Shown in pieces: positions 1 to 8,582 of a stretch of DNA of 64,000 bases (positions within the stretch are counted from its first letter, which is position 1; each line of letters starts with the position of its first letter). The notes under the pieces were generated by a model, which saw nothing but the letters and a program-made list of their open reading frames with translations, was not told where the DNA came from and ran no database searches. The stretch spans positions 248,001 to 312,000 of the forward strand of contig NZ_RJJT01000002.1 in NCBI RefSeq assembly GCF_003938655.1. The letters are read 5' to 3'. The stretch is from Rhizobium pisi (GTDB taxonomy: Bacteria > Pseudomonadota > Alphaproteobacteria > Rhizobiales > Rhizobiaceae). The translations under genes were made by a program, and so were the position numbers.

Positions 1-55
1 GAGCGAAGGCTGATCCGCTGAGGTTCGGCATATCGTTCTTCGCCAGGTCCGACAT
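1..55 (-). CDS. Possible start of an unidentified gene cut by the window edge
   Basis: An ATG at 53-55 on the minus strand opens a reading frame that runs off the window after 18 codons, reading MSDLAKNDMPNLSGSAFA. Most third positions are G or C, as in the real genes nearby. No convincing ribosome binding site precedes it. It would lie downstream of the repC remnant in the same direction. Too little is visible to name a product. Confidence 0.25.
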   Translation of the reverse strand, partial: MSDLAKNDMPNLSGSAFA

Positions 56-139
56 GTGGCTTGCCCGATCCCCTGCCCTCAAAAAACCGCTGGCCATTCC
101 TCGGACCTGGCCATAAACGCCCACACGGAGACCTGACGC

Positions 140-785
140 CTACCCCGCCTTTCGGCCGGCCGGCGCGTTTGCCCGCAGCAGCGCCATGAACATCGGGCCG
201 ATCGCGAATTCTCCCTTCTCGCTTCGCCGCGTCAGGTCGCGAAGATTGCCGCCGGCCGAATTGATGTGACCGCCGCGCTCCAGGATGCATGCATCACCGT
301 TGCGGCGTTTTCCGCGCCCATCACATTTGCCGCCTCCTCATAGGCTGACGGGCTCACGCCCAGCATCGATCGAACCGTGATGGCTGCGGTAATCAGGTCG
401 CGCCAAGCAACGGCGCCAGCGAAAAGGTGAAGGCTTCCTCCACCTCCCCTGCCCTGTCTCTGCGCACATAGCGCTTACCGTTGGGGCTATCCTTACGCAG
501 CAGAAGACCTGCTTCGACCAGCGCTGCGAGATGCCGCCGGACGGTCTGCTCGGCCATGCCGTGCGTTCTCAAGGAAAGCTGGATATTCGTCAGGCCATTT
601 TCCTGGGCCAGCTCGTTCTTCGGATAAAAACTCAGCAGTGCATTGAGCACGGCAAGCGCACAATCGGTGATGCCGAGCAACGGCTTTGCTTCGCACAACG
701 CGCGAAACAATTTCCATTTATCGGCCGATTGATCCGGCTTGATTTCACCTGCCATGACCTGGCTTGCGAGCATGCCAAGTGTCAT
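140..785 (-). pseudogene. repC: repC remnant (replication initiator, internally deleted and frameshifted)
   Basis: RepC is the replication initiator of repABC plasmids, usually about 400 residues. The first 130 codons (785 to 393) match its N-terminus: GRRSMTLGM context, CEAKPLLGITDCALAVLNAL, QLSLRTHGMAEQTVRRHLAA, SPNGKRY. The match stops abruptly after SLAPLLGA. Directly downstream, in another frame, the RepC C-terminal region resumes with TVRSMLGVSPSAYEEA and GAENAATV. A second shift, explained by one missing base in GTGATG(G)CATGC, leads into CILERGGHINSAGG and GEFAIGPMFMALLRAN with a TAG at 140-142. I infer that roughly 180-190 central codons are lost. The protein cannot be a working initiator, so the replicon must depend on another origin. 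Confidence 0.85.
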
Positions 786-838
786 CGACCGCCGCCCGGT
801 TCGGTGCCTTTTTCTTTTGCGCGTTATCTCCTATCCGA

Positions 839-854
839 ATTGTCAGCTGACAAC
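839..854. promoter_or_regulatory. parS: parS-like palindrome overlapping the repB stop codon
   Basis: The 14-bp perfect palindrome TTGTCAGCTGACAA (840-853) matches 15 of 16 positions of the copy upstream of repA when one base is added at each end. It fits the GTTNNNNGCNNNNAAC shape of repABC centromere sites bound by RepB. The repB TGA stop (843-845) lies inside it, so the last RepB residues (Val-Val-Ser) are encoded by the palindrome. Confidence 0.75.
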
Positions 855-1847
855 CGGTCTAACTGCCTCATTTTCCTCTTCGAACTCGGCGGCGAGGCCT
901 GCCAACCGCTGAGCCAGGAATTCCGAAAACGCCGCCGATTTGACGGTGATGCGAAAGGTTTTGCCGGAGCGGGACACCGAAGCAAGCGGCGCCCCCGCTT
1001 GGGTCCGCAGCGTCTGCTCGGCCCGCTGCGGTGCGCTCTTCTCTTCCAGCGCCTTCCAGACGGCGTCGAAACGACCGTTAGTCTCTAACGCCTCGAAACC
1101 GCCGGCACGAATTGCCGCCTGCGCCTTTTTCGACCCGCCCGTTTCCCTGAATTTTTCAGAAAACGCCAGCCAGCGCGGGCGCCCAACCTTGGGGGCCGGC
1201 CCCACGGCAAGAATGATCTCTGGATCGATCGTCTGCGCCACCTGCAGCAGCCTCGAGGTTTCCGGCTTATCGGTCGCCAGCGCCTTGGCAATCATGTCTC
1301 GGCTAAAGCCATGTTCATCCATGCGCCGCGCAAACAGCGCCCGTTCGATAAAGCTCAAGTCAACGCGGGGACCGTTTTCCTGACCCTGCGCGAGGATCAG
1401 TTCCTCATCCGTGAGCTTGCGCACGACGGCCTTGACCGCAACCCCGATCTCGGCGGCCGCGCGAAGTCGCCTGTGTCCATAAGCCGCCTGGTAATGCCCG
1501 GCCTTTACAGGATCCGGCCGCACCAGGATCGGGACCTGCTGTCCGCTTTCGCGAATTGACTGCTTCAACCGCTCGAATTCGGGATCTTGATCGACCGGAA
1601 TGCGGTCGCGGATAAAGGACATTTCGACGGTGGCCGGATCGATCTCCAGCACCTTGTCGCCGGAGGCCAGCGATTCACGAAGCGCCTTGGCGGCGGCCGC
1701 TTCCTCGCCCAGCCGCCCTAGCGACAGGTTCATCGCCTTGACCGCACCCGAGGGCCGATGCGCCGGCTGCGCGCTTGGTGCTTCGGGCCGCGCCGGCTCT
1801 ACGGAGCCGACCATACTCTTCAGGATATCGCGACCTTTTGGGCTCAT
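843..1847 (-). CDS. repB: RepB, ParB-like plasmid partition protein
   Basis: RepB is the centromere-binding adaptor of RepABC plasmids. It binds parS and stimulates the RepA ATPase during segregation. The ParB/Srx-like domain lies at about residues 66-140 (LEIDPATVEMSFIRDR, then the GHRR motif near 124-127), followed by a KorB-like helix-turn-helix region around FSRDMIAKALATDKPETSR. At 334 residues it has the usual family length. I place the start at 1847 because that ATG overlaps the repA stop as ATGA and has GGAG six bases upstream. An ATG four codons earlier (1859) lacks a ribosome site. The stop codon sits inside a parS-like palindrome. The gene appears intact although repC is broken. Confidence 0.93.
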   Translation of the reverse strand: MSPKGRDILKSMVGSVEPARPEAPSAQPAHRPSGAVKAMNLSLGRLGEEAAAAKALRESLASGDKVLEIDPATVEMSFIRDRIPVDQDPEFERLKQSIRESGQQVPILVRPDPVKAGHYQAAYGHRRLRAAAEIGVAVKAVVRKLTDEELILAQGQENGPRVDLSFIERALFARRMDEHGFSRDMIAKALATDKPETSRLLQVAQTIDPEIILAVGPAPKVGRPRWLAFSEKFRETGGSKKAQAAIRAGGFEALETNGRFDAVWKALEEKSAPQRAEQTLRTQAGAPLASVSRSGKTFRITVKSAAFSEFLAQRLAGLAAEFEEENEAVRPVVS

Positions 1848-3061
1848 GTCCGGCTCCATGCACTGCGAATGAGTTGCTCGACCTCGGCATTGACGCTGTC
1901 GACGGATTCGACACCGCGGTCATAGGTCTGGCGATGCATCGTCTCGCGCCCCGCCTCGTAGATCGTCTGCTTGGACAGGCCCGCATCCGAGACCGCAGTC
2001 GACTTGACCATCATCGAGGTCAAGACGCGCTCGCCGAACAGACTGCGCAGGAAGGCGACGATCTGTGCCTGCGGACCGTCATTGGCCTCGTAGCGGGTGA
2101 TGAGATAGCGCATCCAGTCATAATCAAGATTGCCGCCCGCCTGCTTGACGACGGCCAGAAGGTCGGAGGTCATCGTCAGGAACTGGTTCATCGACGCCAC
2201 GTCGAGCATCTGCGGATGAACGGTGATGAGAACGGAGGTGGCGGCACAGAGCGCAGACAGCGTGAGGAAGCCGAGGGTAGGCGGGCAATCGATGATGACG
2301 ACGTCATAGCTCTGCTCCAGCGAATGCAGCGCATTGCCGACCCGCATGAAGAACATGTCCTTGTCGTCGCGGTTGGTGTCTGCCAGCGCCTTTGGAGTAT
2401 CGTGTTCGAACTCGTGCAGTTCGAGATTGCCGGGGATGAGATCGAGCCCGGGGAAATAGGTCTGGCGGACGATGTCGGCAACGTCAAGGCGCGTCTCGTC
2501 ATATTTGATGGCTCCGTAAAGCGTCTCGTTTTCGCCCACGTCGAATTCGGGCTGATATCCAAGCATCGCCGACATCGATGCCTGGGGATCGAGGTCGACG
2601 GCAAGCACACGGTAGCCGCGCAGCGCCAGGAACTGCGCCAGGTGGATGGATGTCGTCGTCTTGCCGGAGCCGCCCTTGAAATTGGTAACGGCGATCACCT
2701 GGAGATGATCGCCGGGCCGGCGCATCGGCAGATATGAGGGTTTGGTGCGCCCGAGATGCTGGCGCATCGCATGGATTTCCTCGAGCGAGAACACCCGGCG
2801 GCCCGTCGCCGTCTTTTCAGGATTGATGCTTTCCACCTGGGCGGCGAGATGACGAACATAGCTGTCTGTGACGCCGAGCAGCTTGGCAGCCTCAATGCTG
2901 CTAAACCGCCGCAGCGACTTGCGGGCGTCGGGCGAAAACAGCCGCTCGAACAGCACCTGCAACTGGCTGCTGAGAATCGTCGAGTCCTGCGCGATCGTCT
3001 CGTCGATCGAGACTCGACTCGCTCTCTTGGCTTTCTCAACAATCGCGGCCTTGATCGGCAT
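1844..3061 (-). CDS. repA: RepA, ParA-type partition ATPase
   Basis: RepA is the Walker-type ATPase that moves plasmid copies and, with RepB, represses its own operon. An N-terminal helix-turn-helix (about residues 54-75, SSIEAAKLLGVTDSYVRHLA) is followed by the deviant Walker A motif KGGSGKTT at 129-136, the VLAVDLDPQAS switch at about 152-162 and VVIIDCPPTLG further on. The 405 residues match full-length RepA. It is the first gene of the minus-strand repA-repB cluster and overlaps repB by 4 bp. A candidate promoter and a parS site lie upstream. It may still stabilise the replicon even though repC is dead. Confidence 0.95.
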   Translation of the reverse strand: MPIKAAIVEKAKRASRVSIDETIAQDSTILSSQLQVLFERLFSPDARKSLRRFSSIEAAKLLGVTDSYVRHLAAQVESINPEKTATGRRVFSLEEIHAMRQHLGRTKPSYLPMRRPGDHLQVIAVTNFKGGSGKTTTSIHLAQFLALRGYRVLAVDLDPQASMSAMLGYQPEFDVGENETLYGAIKYDETRLDVADIVRQTYFPGLDLIPGNLELHEFEHDTPKALADTNRDDKDMFFMRVGNALHSLEQSYDVVIIDCPPTLGFLTLSALCAATSVLITVHPQMLDVASMNQFLTMTSDLLAVVKQAGGNLDYDWMRYLITRYEANDGPQAQIVAFLRSLFGERVLTSMMVKSTAVSDAGLSKQTIYEAGRETMHRQTYDRGVESVDSVNAEVEQLIRSAWSRT

Positions 3062-3097
3062 TCACGCAAATCCTGATAAATCGGGTAATTTTGCGCA

Positions 3098-3126
3098 AAT
3101 GATCGTGAGTCTCGCGATTCCGTCAA
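3098..3126 (-). promoter_or_regulatory. Candidate repA promoter
   Basis: On the minus strand TTGACG (3121-3126) and ATCATT (3098-3103) are separated by 17 bases, resembling a sigma-70 promoter about 40 bases before the repA ATG. The palindrome TTGCGCAA lies just downstream (3091-3098) and could be an autoregulatory site. Judged by eye only. Confidence 0.35.
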
Positions 3127-3202
3127 GCGATTTCTTGGTTAGCCAATCCATAACAAACCGGATTCGGCGAAGAAATCATGTGGAATTCAGGAATCTTAGC
3201 TC

Positions 3203-3218
3203 GTTGTCAGCTGACAAC
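3203..3218. promoter_or_regulatory. parS: parS centromere-like site
   Basis: GTTGTCAGCTGACAAC is a perfect 16-bp palindrome that fits the parS shape of repABC plasmids. It lies about 140 bp upstream of repA and is almost identical to the copy over the repB stop codon. RepB is the expected ligand. Confidence 0.82.
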
Positions 3219-3345
3219 GGCGACCATACCTCACGTCATCGAAGCCAGCTAGCGGATAACGGCCCCATTTCGACAAGCTCGATGCCGCTGCCGACTCGGC
3301 CGGAGAGGGGTCCCGTCGCAGACCGCAACAGGCAATCCCCGCTTC

Positions 3346-3522
3346 TCATTTATAGGCAGACGGACGGTACAGGCTCTCGGCTTCCAGCCCACGCGCGGGC
3401 TCGCCGCCGGAGGGTTTGTCGTTTGCGTCGTGGGGTTCAGGATCGCGTCGTGACGGAGCAAGGCCGAGCATCTGTTCGAGACGGCCGGCATTGAGCGGAG
3501 CGCTTATTCCCTTGAAGTTCAT
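3346..3522 (-). CDS. Small hypothetical protein (58 aa) upstream of repA
   Basis: An ATG (3520-3522) to TGA (3346-3348) frame encodes 58 residues, starting MNFKGISAPLNAGRLEQMLG and ending RPSAYK. Most third positions are G or C, which supports coding. The ribosome site is weak (GAAAGATGAG). No domain is recognised; the middle is rich in Asp, Pro and Gly and probably flexible. It lies between the parS site and the transposase remnant, on the same strand as repAB. It could be a genuine small rhizobial protein or the start of a truncated gene. Confidence 0.45.
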   Translation of the reverse strand: MNFKGISAPLNAGRLEQMLGLAPSRRDPEPHDANDKPSGGEPARGLEAESLYRPSAYK

Positions 3523-4007
3523 GACTCATCTTTCGTCTGCGCATGACTTGCGTGAGGCTGCGAAGATAAACGCAATTTGAGCCTGCCGAGAACCGCCCGC
3601 CGGCGTTATCACCATCTTTTCGATGGGGGCAGAAGAGATGAGGGGAGGGGAGGGAGTTTCCTCTATAACGGCTAAGCAATGGAAACGCCGTTGCCATATC
3701 AAAGGTTAAAAACTGGGAGACGCTTCTAGGCGAATCGAGCCCTGAGGAATATGTAGGACGGCAATCACCGGGTGCCGTCGATCAACTGCCGGTGACGTTT
3801 ATTCCCCAAATAGTGATCCTTCTCTATCGGAACTTATCCGCCGCTTCACTTCCGTCTGTGGAATTCTTTCTTGTTTACCTCCTGTTTACCATAAGACGCC
3901 CAGCGCGCCTCGGCATCGCGCAAGAGTAAGCGGGGCTGATTTGGTGGCCATGCCGACACAATCAGCATGTCTCACACCGAGCTGGGTGCTCGAAGGGCCG
4001 AGAGCGT
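3523..4007. other. Spacer without a supported gene
   Basis: About 485 bp lie between the small ORF and the transposase remnant. Frames here are short and lack the G/C third-position bias of real genes. There is a purine-rich stretch near 3636-3658, an AT-richer part near 3820-3895 and a tandem TGTTTACC (3872-3879 and 3883-3890). I see no gene and no clear origin. Confidence 0.5.
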
Positions 4008-4180
4008 TCAGGCGCGTGCTGCAACCAGGGAGGCGAGGGGTGCAACAGCATGATCTTCGTCACTGATACCCAGCCGATCGCCAAGATAGTGCCAGAACGA
4101 CAGGCCGAGCTTTTGGCAGGTCTTCAGGGGGAATGCCTCAATCCACGTCTGAGCGTTTATAATAAGCGGGCGTAAGCGGC
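4008..4180 (-). pseudogene. C-terminal remnant of a transposase
   Basis: The last roughly 55 codons of a minus-strand frame read RPLIINAQTWIEAFPLKTCQ, then KLGLSFWHYLGDRLGI, ending PLASLVAARA. From memory this resembles the C-terminal tail of transposases common on rhizobial plasmids, but I cannot assign a family with certainty. Only the tail is present, and it abuts the 3' end of the ROK gene with no inverted repeat that I can see. It is probably the scar of an insertion that also disturbed the replication region. Confidence 0.42.
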
Positions 4181-5265
4181 TATCGCGCCTTCGTTTCCTC
4201 GCGATTGGTGAAGTGGGCATTGCCCAAGCCCGTGCCGATGGTCAGCACCGCCCATTTCGAGACGTCTTTCATGAAAGGGATCTGTGACAATCCCTGCACG
4301 ACGGCATCGTTGTGCATCATCACGAATGTGCTGTGGTCGCCGATCTCCGGAATGGCCTTCATCAACGCCGCGGGAAGGTTGAAACGATCGCTTTCCCAGT
4401 TCCCACCCGGCAGGTTCTGTCCGCCGCGTTCGATCGAGCCATCGGCTTTGATAATGCCTGGACAAGCGATCCCGATGATGGGAGCGGGTTTCAGACTGGC
4501 CTTTTCAGCCTTGTCGATCAGGTCCCGCAGCATTGCCGCCAGCTTCTCTATCGTCGCGCTGCGGCTTGGTTCGTCATCGGCATGGCGCCAGATCGCCGAT
4601 TCCCAAACACTCGCATCGGCAAAATTCGGCGCCTTTTCCTTTCCGAATTCAACGATGCCGGCCCGGGCGTTCGTGCCGCCGATATCGACGGCAAGCATGG
4701 CCTCATAACCCTTGAACATCCAGGGCGGCATCAGGTGGACAGAGCCTACCAGCCCCGCTTCGTCGGGATGGTGAGCGATCGGTACAATTTCGATATTGTT
4801 GCCAGCCGCCTTGAGAAGAACCATGGTCCTGGCGATTGCCAGCTCCCCGAAGCGGCTTTGCCTGAAGCCGCCGCCAACCACGATACGCTCCGTCTTGGAC
4901 CAGCGCTCGTCTTTGAGGAACTCCCCAATCACCTCGGCAAAGTCCTGCGAGAAGTCCTCCACCGCGCCCATAACAAGCGCGGCAGCTTCCATATCGTCTC
5001 CATTGAGCAGAGCCTCGATCTTTTTCTTGGAAAGCTTAGCCGTCGCAACCTTGCCGATCGGGTCATCTCCAAACTTGCGGACGCGTTTTCTCCAATCGTC
5101 GAGCTTCCGCAGGAAGGTCTTCTTGTTGGCGTTGTCGCCAACGAAACCGTTCTTGTCACGCAGCTCATTATTGTAGTCGTCGATCGTCACCAGCGGCAAA
5201 ACCGTCGCGCCATGCGCCAACGGAGCATTGACCTCGTCACGGTGCTTGGAACTGCTTTTGGCCAT
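4180..5265 (-). CDS. ROK-family sugar kinase-like protein with permuted halves
   Basis: ROK proteins are sugar kinases or regulators. They usually start with the phosphate motif DIGGT and end with a GGG...AGLIGAA segment. Here the order is reversed. Residues about 127-182 hold the C-terminal-type segment (RIVVGGGFRQSRFGE, then HHPDEAGLVGSVHL). The phosphate motif DIGGTNAR comes only at 194-201, followed by GIACPG, LPGGNW, a catalytic-type HND and a closing TIGTGLGNAHF. The Cys-rich zinc motif typical of ROK kinases is not visible. The arrangement fits a circular permutation, with 361 residues in all. Glucokinase activity is plausible but unproven. It is divergent from the trehalose-phosphatase gene. 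Confidence 0.7.
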   Translation of the reverse strand: MAKSSSKHRDEVNAPLAHGATVLPLVTIDDYNNELRDKNGFVGDNANKKTFLRKLDDWRKRVRKFGDDPIGKVATAKLSKKKIEALLNGDDMEAAALVMGAVEDFSQDFAEVIGEFLKDERWSKTERIVVGGGFRQSRFGELAIARTMVLLKAAGNNIEIVPIAHHPDEAGLVGSVHLMPPWMFKGYEAMLAVDIGGTNARAGIVEFGKEKAPNFADASVWESAIWRHADDEPSRSATIEKLAAMLRDLIDKAEKASLKPAPIIGIACPGIIKADGSIERGGQNLPGGNWESDRFNLPAALMKAIPEIGDHSTFVMMHNDAVVQGLSQIPFMKDVSKWAVLTIGTGLGNAHFTNREETKAR

Positions 5266-5407
5266 CGATGTACTTTCTGCGGTGTGAGTGCTCGAACCGG
5301 GCCAGATAGAACGCGGACTTGCCTTTGGATGTTCCGGCGGCTCACGGTCATCTTGTCCTCGCCGCCCGGCGACCTAGCTTCAAAGATTGCAGAGTTTGGA
5401 GAATGCC

Positions 5408-6166
5408 GTGCAGGACGACGCCGCTACCCAGGAAATGCTTTCATTGGTCTTGGAAGAGCCGGACCGCTGGGCGATGTTTCTCGACATCGACGGGACGCTG
5501 CTCAATCTTGCACCCACGCCGGATGCGATCGAGGTTCCCGAAGCGCTGCCCGGACAGCTTCATCGCCTGTCGAACAAGCTCGGAGGCGCCTTGGCGCTGG
5601 TCACCGGACGGTCGCTTGCCTATGCCGACACCTTGTTCAAGCCCTTTGCATTTCCGACGGCAGGCCTTCACGGCGCGGAGATCCGAAGTGCTGCCGGACT
5701 GCACACGCTCGAGGCGACGCCCGAGTTTCAGGCGTTAAAACATGCGCTGACGGCCGAAGCCGAGCACTACCCTGGGGTCTTGATCGAAGACAAGGGCGCT
5801 GCCGTTGCGGCCCATTACCGGCTTGCGCCCGAATATGAAAAGGTCCTCGAAGAGCGCATGCATTACTATGCCGAGATCGCCGGATCGAACTGGGCATTGC
5901 AACTCGGCAAGATGGTGTTCGAGCTACGCCCGGCCCGGTCGAGCAAAGGCGACGCGCTGGAGCGGTTCTTCCAGTCCGATCCCTTCAAGAATCGTTATCC
6001 CATTACCATCGGCGACGACCTGACCGACGAGTCGATGTTTGCGACCGCCAATGCCCGCGGCGGCGTTTCCATACGTGTCGGCGCGATCGGCGCCCCGAGC
6101 TGCGCCACGAGCAGGCTGTCTTCGGCCGCGCTGGTCAGAAACGTCATTGCAGCCTTGGCCGCCTGA
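5408..6166 (+). CDS. otsB: Trehalose-6-phosphate phosphatase
   Basis: This HAD-superfamily enzyme removes phosphate from trehalose 6-phosphate in the last step of OtsAB trehalose synthesis in the cytoplasm. The nucleophile motif DIDGT lies near residues 26-30, TGR near 66, SKGDAL near 179-184 and the metal-binding GDDLTDE near 202-208. A GTG start at 5408 is chosen because GGAG stands six bases before it; a TTG seven codons earlier lacks a site. The 252 residues fit the family. No otsA lies beside it, so the synthase must be elsewhere. The divergent sugar-kinase-like gene suggests a link to glucose or osmotic metabolism. Confidence 0.9.
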   Translation: MQDDAATQEMLSLVLEEPDRWAMFLDIDGTLLNLAPTPDAIEVPEALPGQLHRLSNKLGGALALVTGRSLAYADTLFKPFAFPTAGLHGAEIRSAAGLHTLEATPEFQALKHALTAEAEHYPGVLIEDKGAAVAAHYRLAPEYEKVLEERMHYYAEIAGSNWALQLGKMVFELRPARSSKGDALERFFQSDPFKNRYPITIGDDLTDESMFATANARGGVSIRVGAIGAPSCATSRLSSAALVRNVIAALAA

Positions 6167-6366
6167 CGCGCGTCCTCCCGCGCGATGTCTGGCGGCGGAT
6201 GCTGTCGTCTTTCCACCGTCCGCACGGCGTCAACTGTCAAAAAAGTATCGGTTTGGACGGGGAATCGTGGTGGCGGGCATGAAACAAGCCCACTACACTC
6301 CCCACAACAATAAGCCAAAACGGGAATTTGGCGGGCGGGCTTGGAACCGCCCTCGGAGGAGGAACA

Positions 6367-7251
6367 ATGGAACCTGACTTGGAAGTCGTTCAGATCAGGC
6401 CCGGCGAATCGTTCGCAACGAAGGCGCATGGCTATCCCTACCATACGGTCCGCTGGCATTTTCACCCCGAATACGAACTTCATCTCGTCGTCGCGACGAC
6501 GGGACGGTATTTCGTCGGCGACTTCATCGGCGAGTTCGAACCCGGCAATCTCGTGCTTGCCGGCCCCAATCTTCCGCACAACTGGATTAGCGATGTCCCG
6601 AAGGGATCGAGCATCCCGCTTCGATGCCAGCTCATCCAGTTCAGCGAGAATTTCATCAGCGACACGATGAAGGTGCTGGCCGAGCTCGGCCCGTTCGAAC
6701 AGGTTCTCGAAGCCTCCCGTCGCGGCGTGCTCTTCGGCACTGACACCAGCCGGCAGGTTGCGCCGCTGATGAACGAGGTGCAGCAGGCCCAGGGCGTGCG
6801 GCGCATCGAGCTCTTCATGATGATGATCGGCCTGCTCAGCCGGGCAGGGGATGCGCAGCTTCTCGCCAGCCCGAGCTATCTGCCCGATCCCTCGGGCTAC
6901 ATGTCGGCCGGCATCAACAAGGCGCTCGCTTATATCCGGGAAAACCTGACGAAATCCTTCGACGAAGCCGATCTCGCGGCGATTGCAGGACAATCCACAG
7001 GCGCCTTTTCGCGCGGCTTCCGCCGCCATACCGGCATGTCGCTCGTGCAATATGTCAAACGCCTGCGCATCAATCTCGCCTGCCAGATCCTGATGAGCGA
7101 CGACCACGCATCGATCACCGATATCTGCTTCGAGGTCGGCTTCAACAACCTGTCCAACTTCAACCGGCAATTTCTCGCGGAGAAAGGCATGACACCGTCC
7201 CGCTTCCGCCGATTGTTGGGTGACAACATCGACGTGGCGAAGGCGGCCTAA
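6367..7251 (+). CDS. AraC-family transcriptional regulator
   Basis: The N-terminal cupin-like region (WHFHPEYELHLV, then a LAGPNLPHNW turn) is a sugar-sensing domain. The C-terminal region from about residue 185 holds two AraC helix-turn-helix units (FDEADLAAIAGQSTGAFSRG and ITDICFEVGFNNLSNFNRQF), ending with the typical GMTPSRFRR. The ATG at 6367 follows a strong GGAGGAGGAAC, so I prefer it to an upstream start. It sits 255 bp ahead of the pentitol ABC operon on the same strand and is its most likely activator. Confidence 0.9.
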   Translation: MEPDLEVVQIRPGESFATKAHGYPYHTVRWHFHPEYELHLVVATTGRYFVGDFIGEFEPGNLVLAGPNLPHNWISDVPKGSSIPLRCQLIQFSENFISDTMKVLAELGPFEQVLEASRRGVLFGTDTSRQVAPLMNEVQQAQGVRRIELFMMMIGLLSRAGDAQLLASPSYLPDPSGYMSAGINKALAYIRENLTKSFDEADLAAIAGQSTGAFSRGFRRHTGMSLVQYVKRLRINLACQILMSDDHASITDICFEVGFNNLSNFNRQFLAEKGMTPSRFRRLLGDNIDVAKAA

Positions 7252-7506
7252 GCAAGCCGAACGAACAGGAATTCAAGGACACGAAGCAACAATACGCCTG
7301 AGCCGGCGATAGGGAGGACAAGGAGGAGGAACGAAAACGACACTGACTTTGAACGTGAGCGCGCAACAAGCGGCTCGCGAGAGGAGACGCTTGTCCTCAA
7401 AAAACGCAAACGGCCGGACAGGCGCACCCGTTCATTCAGCTGAACGGCCACAGCAGAACACTGCATCACGAAGCTACACGATTTTTTCCAACGGGAGGAG
7501 ATGAAA

Positions 7507-8574
7507 ATGATGAAGTTCTCGACAAAGACGGCAGGCGCCGCGGCACTTGTCCTGTCCCTGCTGGGCGGCACGTCCGCCTTTGCACAAAGCGCCGTTGCTG
7601 ATGCAACGGTCGCATTCCTCATGCCCGATCAAGGCTCGACGCGTTACGAAGAACATGACCATCCCGGTTTCGTCGCGGAAATGAAGAAGCTCTGCGCATC
7701 GTGCAAGGTCATCTATCAGAATGCCGATGCCGACATCGCCAAACAGCAGCAGCAGTTCAATTCGGCAATTACCCAGGGTGCGAAAGTCATCGTGCTCGAT
7801 CCGGTGGATTCGGCGGCGGCCGCGTCTCTCGTCCAGCTCGCTCAGAGCCAGGGCGTCAAGGTTATCGCCTATGATCGTCCGATCCCGAAAGGCAAGGCAG
7901 ATTTCTATGTCTCCTTCGACAACAAAGCGATCGGCAAGGCGATCGCGGAATCGCTCGTCCAGCATCTGAAGGCTGAGAAGGTGCCGGCCGATGGCGGCGG
8001 GATCCTGCAGATCAACGGTTCACCGACCGATGCGGCCGCCGGCCTAATCAAGGACGGCATTCACGAAGGCCTGGCGAGCGGCGGATACAAGACGCTTGCC
8101 GAGTTCGACACGCCGAACTGGCAGCCGGCGAACGCCCAGCAATGGGCAGCCGGCCAGATCACGCGCTTCAGCAAGCAGATCGTCGGTGTTGTCGCCGCCA
8201 ACGACGGCACCGGTGGCGGCGCCATCGCAGCCTTCAAGGCGGCGGGTGTCGATCCCGTGCCGCCGGTGACTGGCAACGATGCCACGATCGCAGCACTGCA
8301 GCTCATCATATCAGGGGATCAGTACAATACGATCTCCAAGCCGAGCGAAATCGTTGCCGCCGCCGCTGCCGACGTTGCAGTGAAGCTGCTCGCGGGAGAA
8401 ACGATCAAGGCCGAGATGACCCTCTACGACACGCCCGCGCAACTCTTCGTGCCCGCCGTCGTCACTGCCGAAAACCTCAAGGCCGAGATCATCGACAAGA
8501 AGATCAACACTGCCGAGGAGCTGTGCACCGGCCGTTACGCCGACGGCTGCAAGACGCTCGGCATCCTCAAGTAG
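7507..8574 (+). CDS. Sugar ABC transporter substrate-binding protein (pentitol operon)
   Basis: A periplasmic-binding protein of the ribose/xylose class (Peripla_BP_4). The first roughly 24 residues are a signal peptide ending SAFA. The mature protein begins with VADATVAFLMPDQGSTRYEE and contains a GAKVIVLDPVDS strand and a VVAANDGTGGGAIAA turn characteristic of XylF-like proteins. GGGAGGAG stands a few bases before the ATGs at 7507 and 7510. It is first in an operon with a single-domain ATPase, a permease and two polyol dehydrogenases, so a pentitol is the likely ligand. A terminator-like hairpin follows and would make this gene more abundant than the downstream ones. Confidence 0.9.
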   Translation: MMKFSTKTAGAAALVLSLLGGTSAFAQSAVADATVAFLMPDQGSTRYEEHDHPGFVAEMKKLCASCKVIYQNADADIAKQQQQFNSAITQGAKVIVLDPVDSAAAASLVQLAQSQGVKVIAYDRPIPKGKADFYVSFDNKAIGKAIAESLVQHLKAEKVPADGGGILQINGSPTDAAAGLIKDGIHEGLASGGYKTLAEFDTPNWQPANAQQWAAGQITRFSKQIVGVVAANDGTGGGAIAAFKAAGVDPVPPVTGNDATIAALQLIISGDQYNTISKPSEIVAAAAADVAVKLLAGETIKAEMTLYDTPAQLFVPAVVTAENLKAEIIDKKINTAEELCTGRYADGCKTLGILK

Positions 8575-8582
8575 TCCGCAAG

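Noticed and set aside
3871..3890. Tandem TGTTTACC in an AT-richer stretch, considered as a replication origin
   Set aside because: Only two short copies and no further iterons; repABC origins normally lie inside repC.
4312..5838. Long plus-strand frame (508 codons) across the ROK and otsB genes
   Set aside because: It lies antisense to the ROK gene and out of frame with otsB, has no family resemblance, and is a by-product of high GC content.
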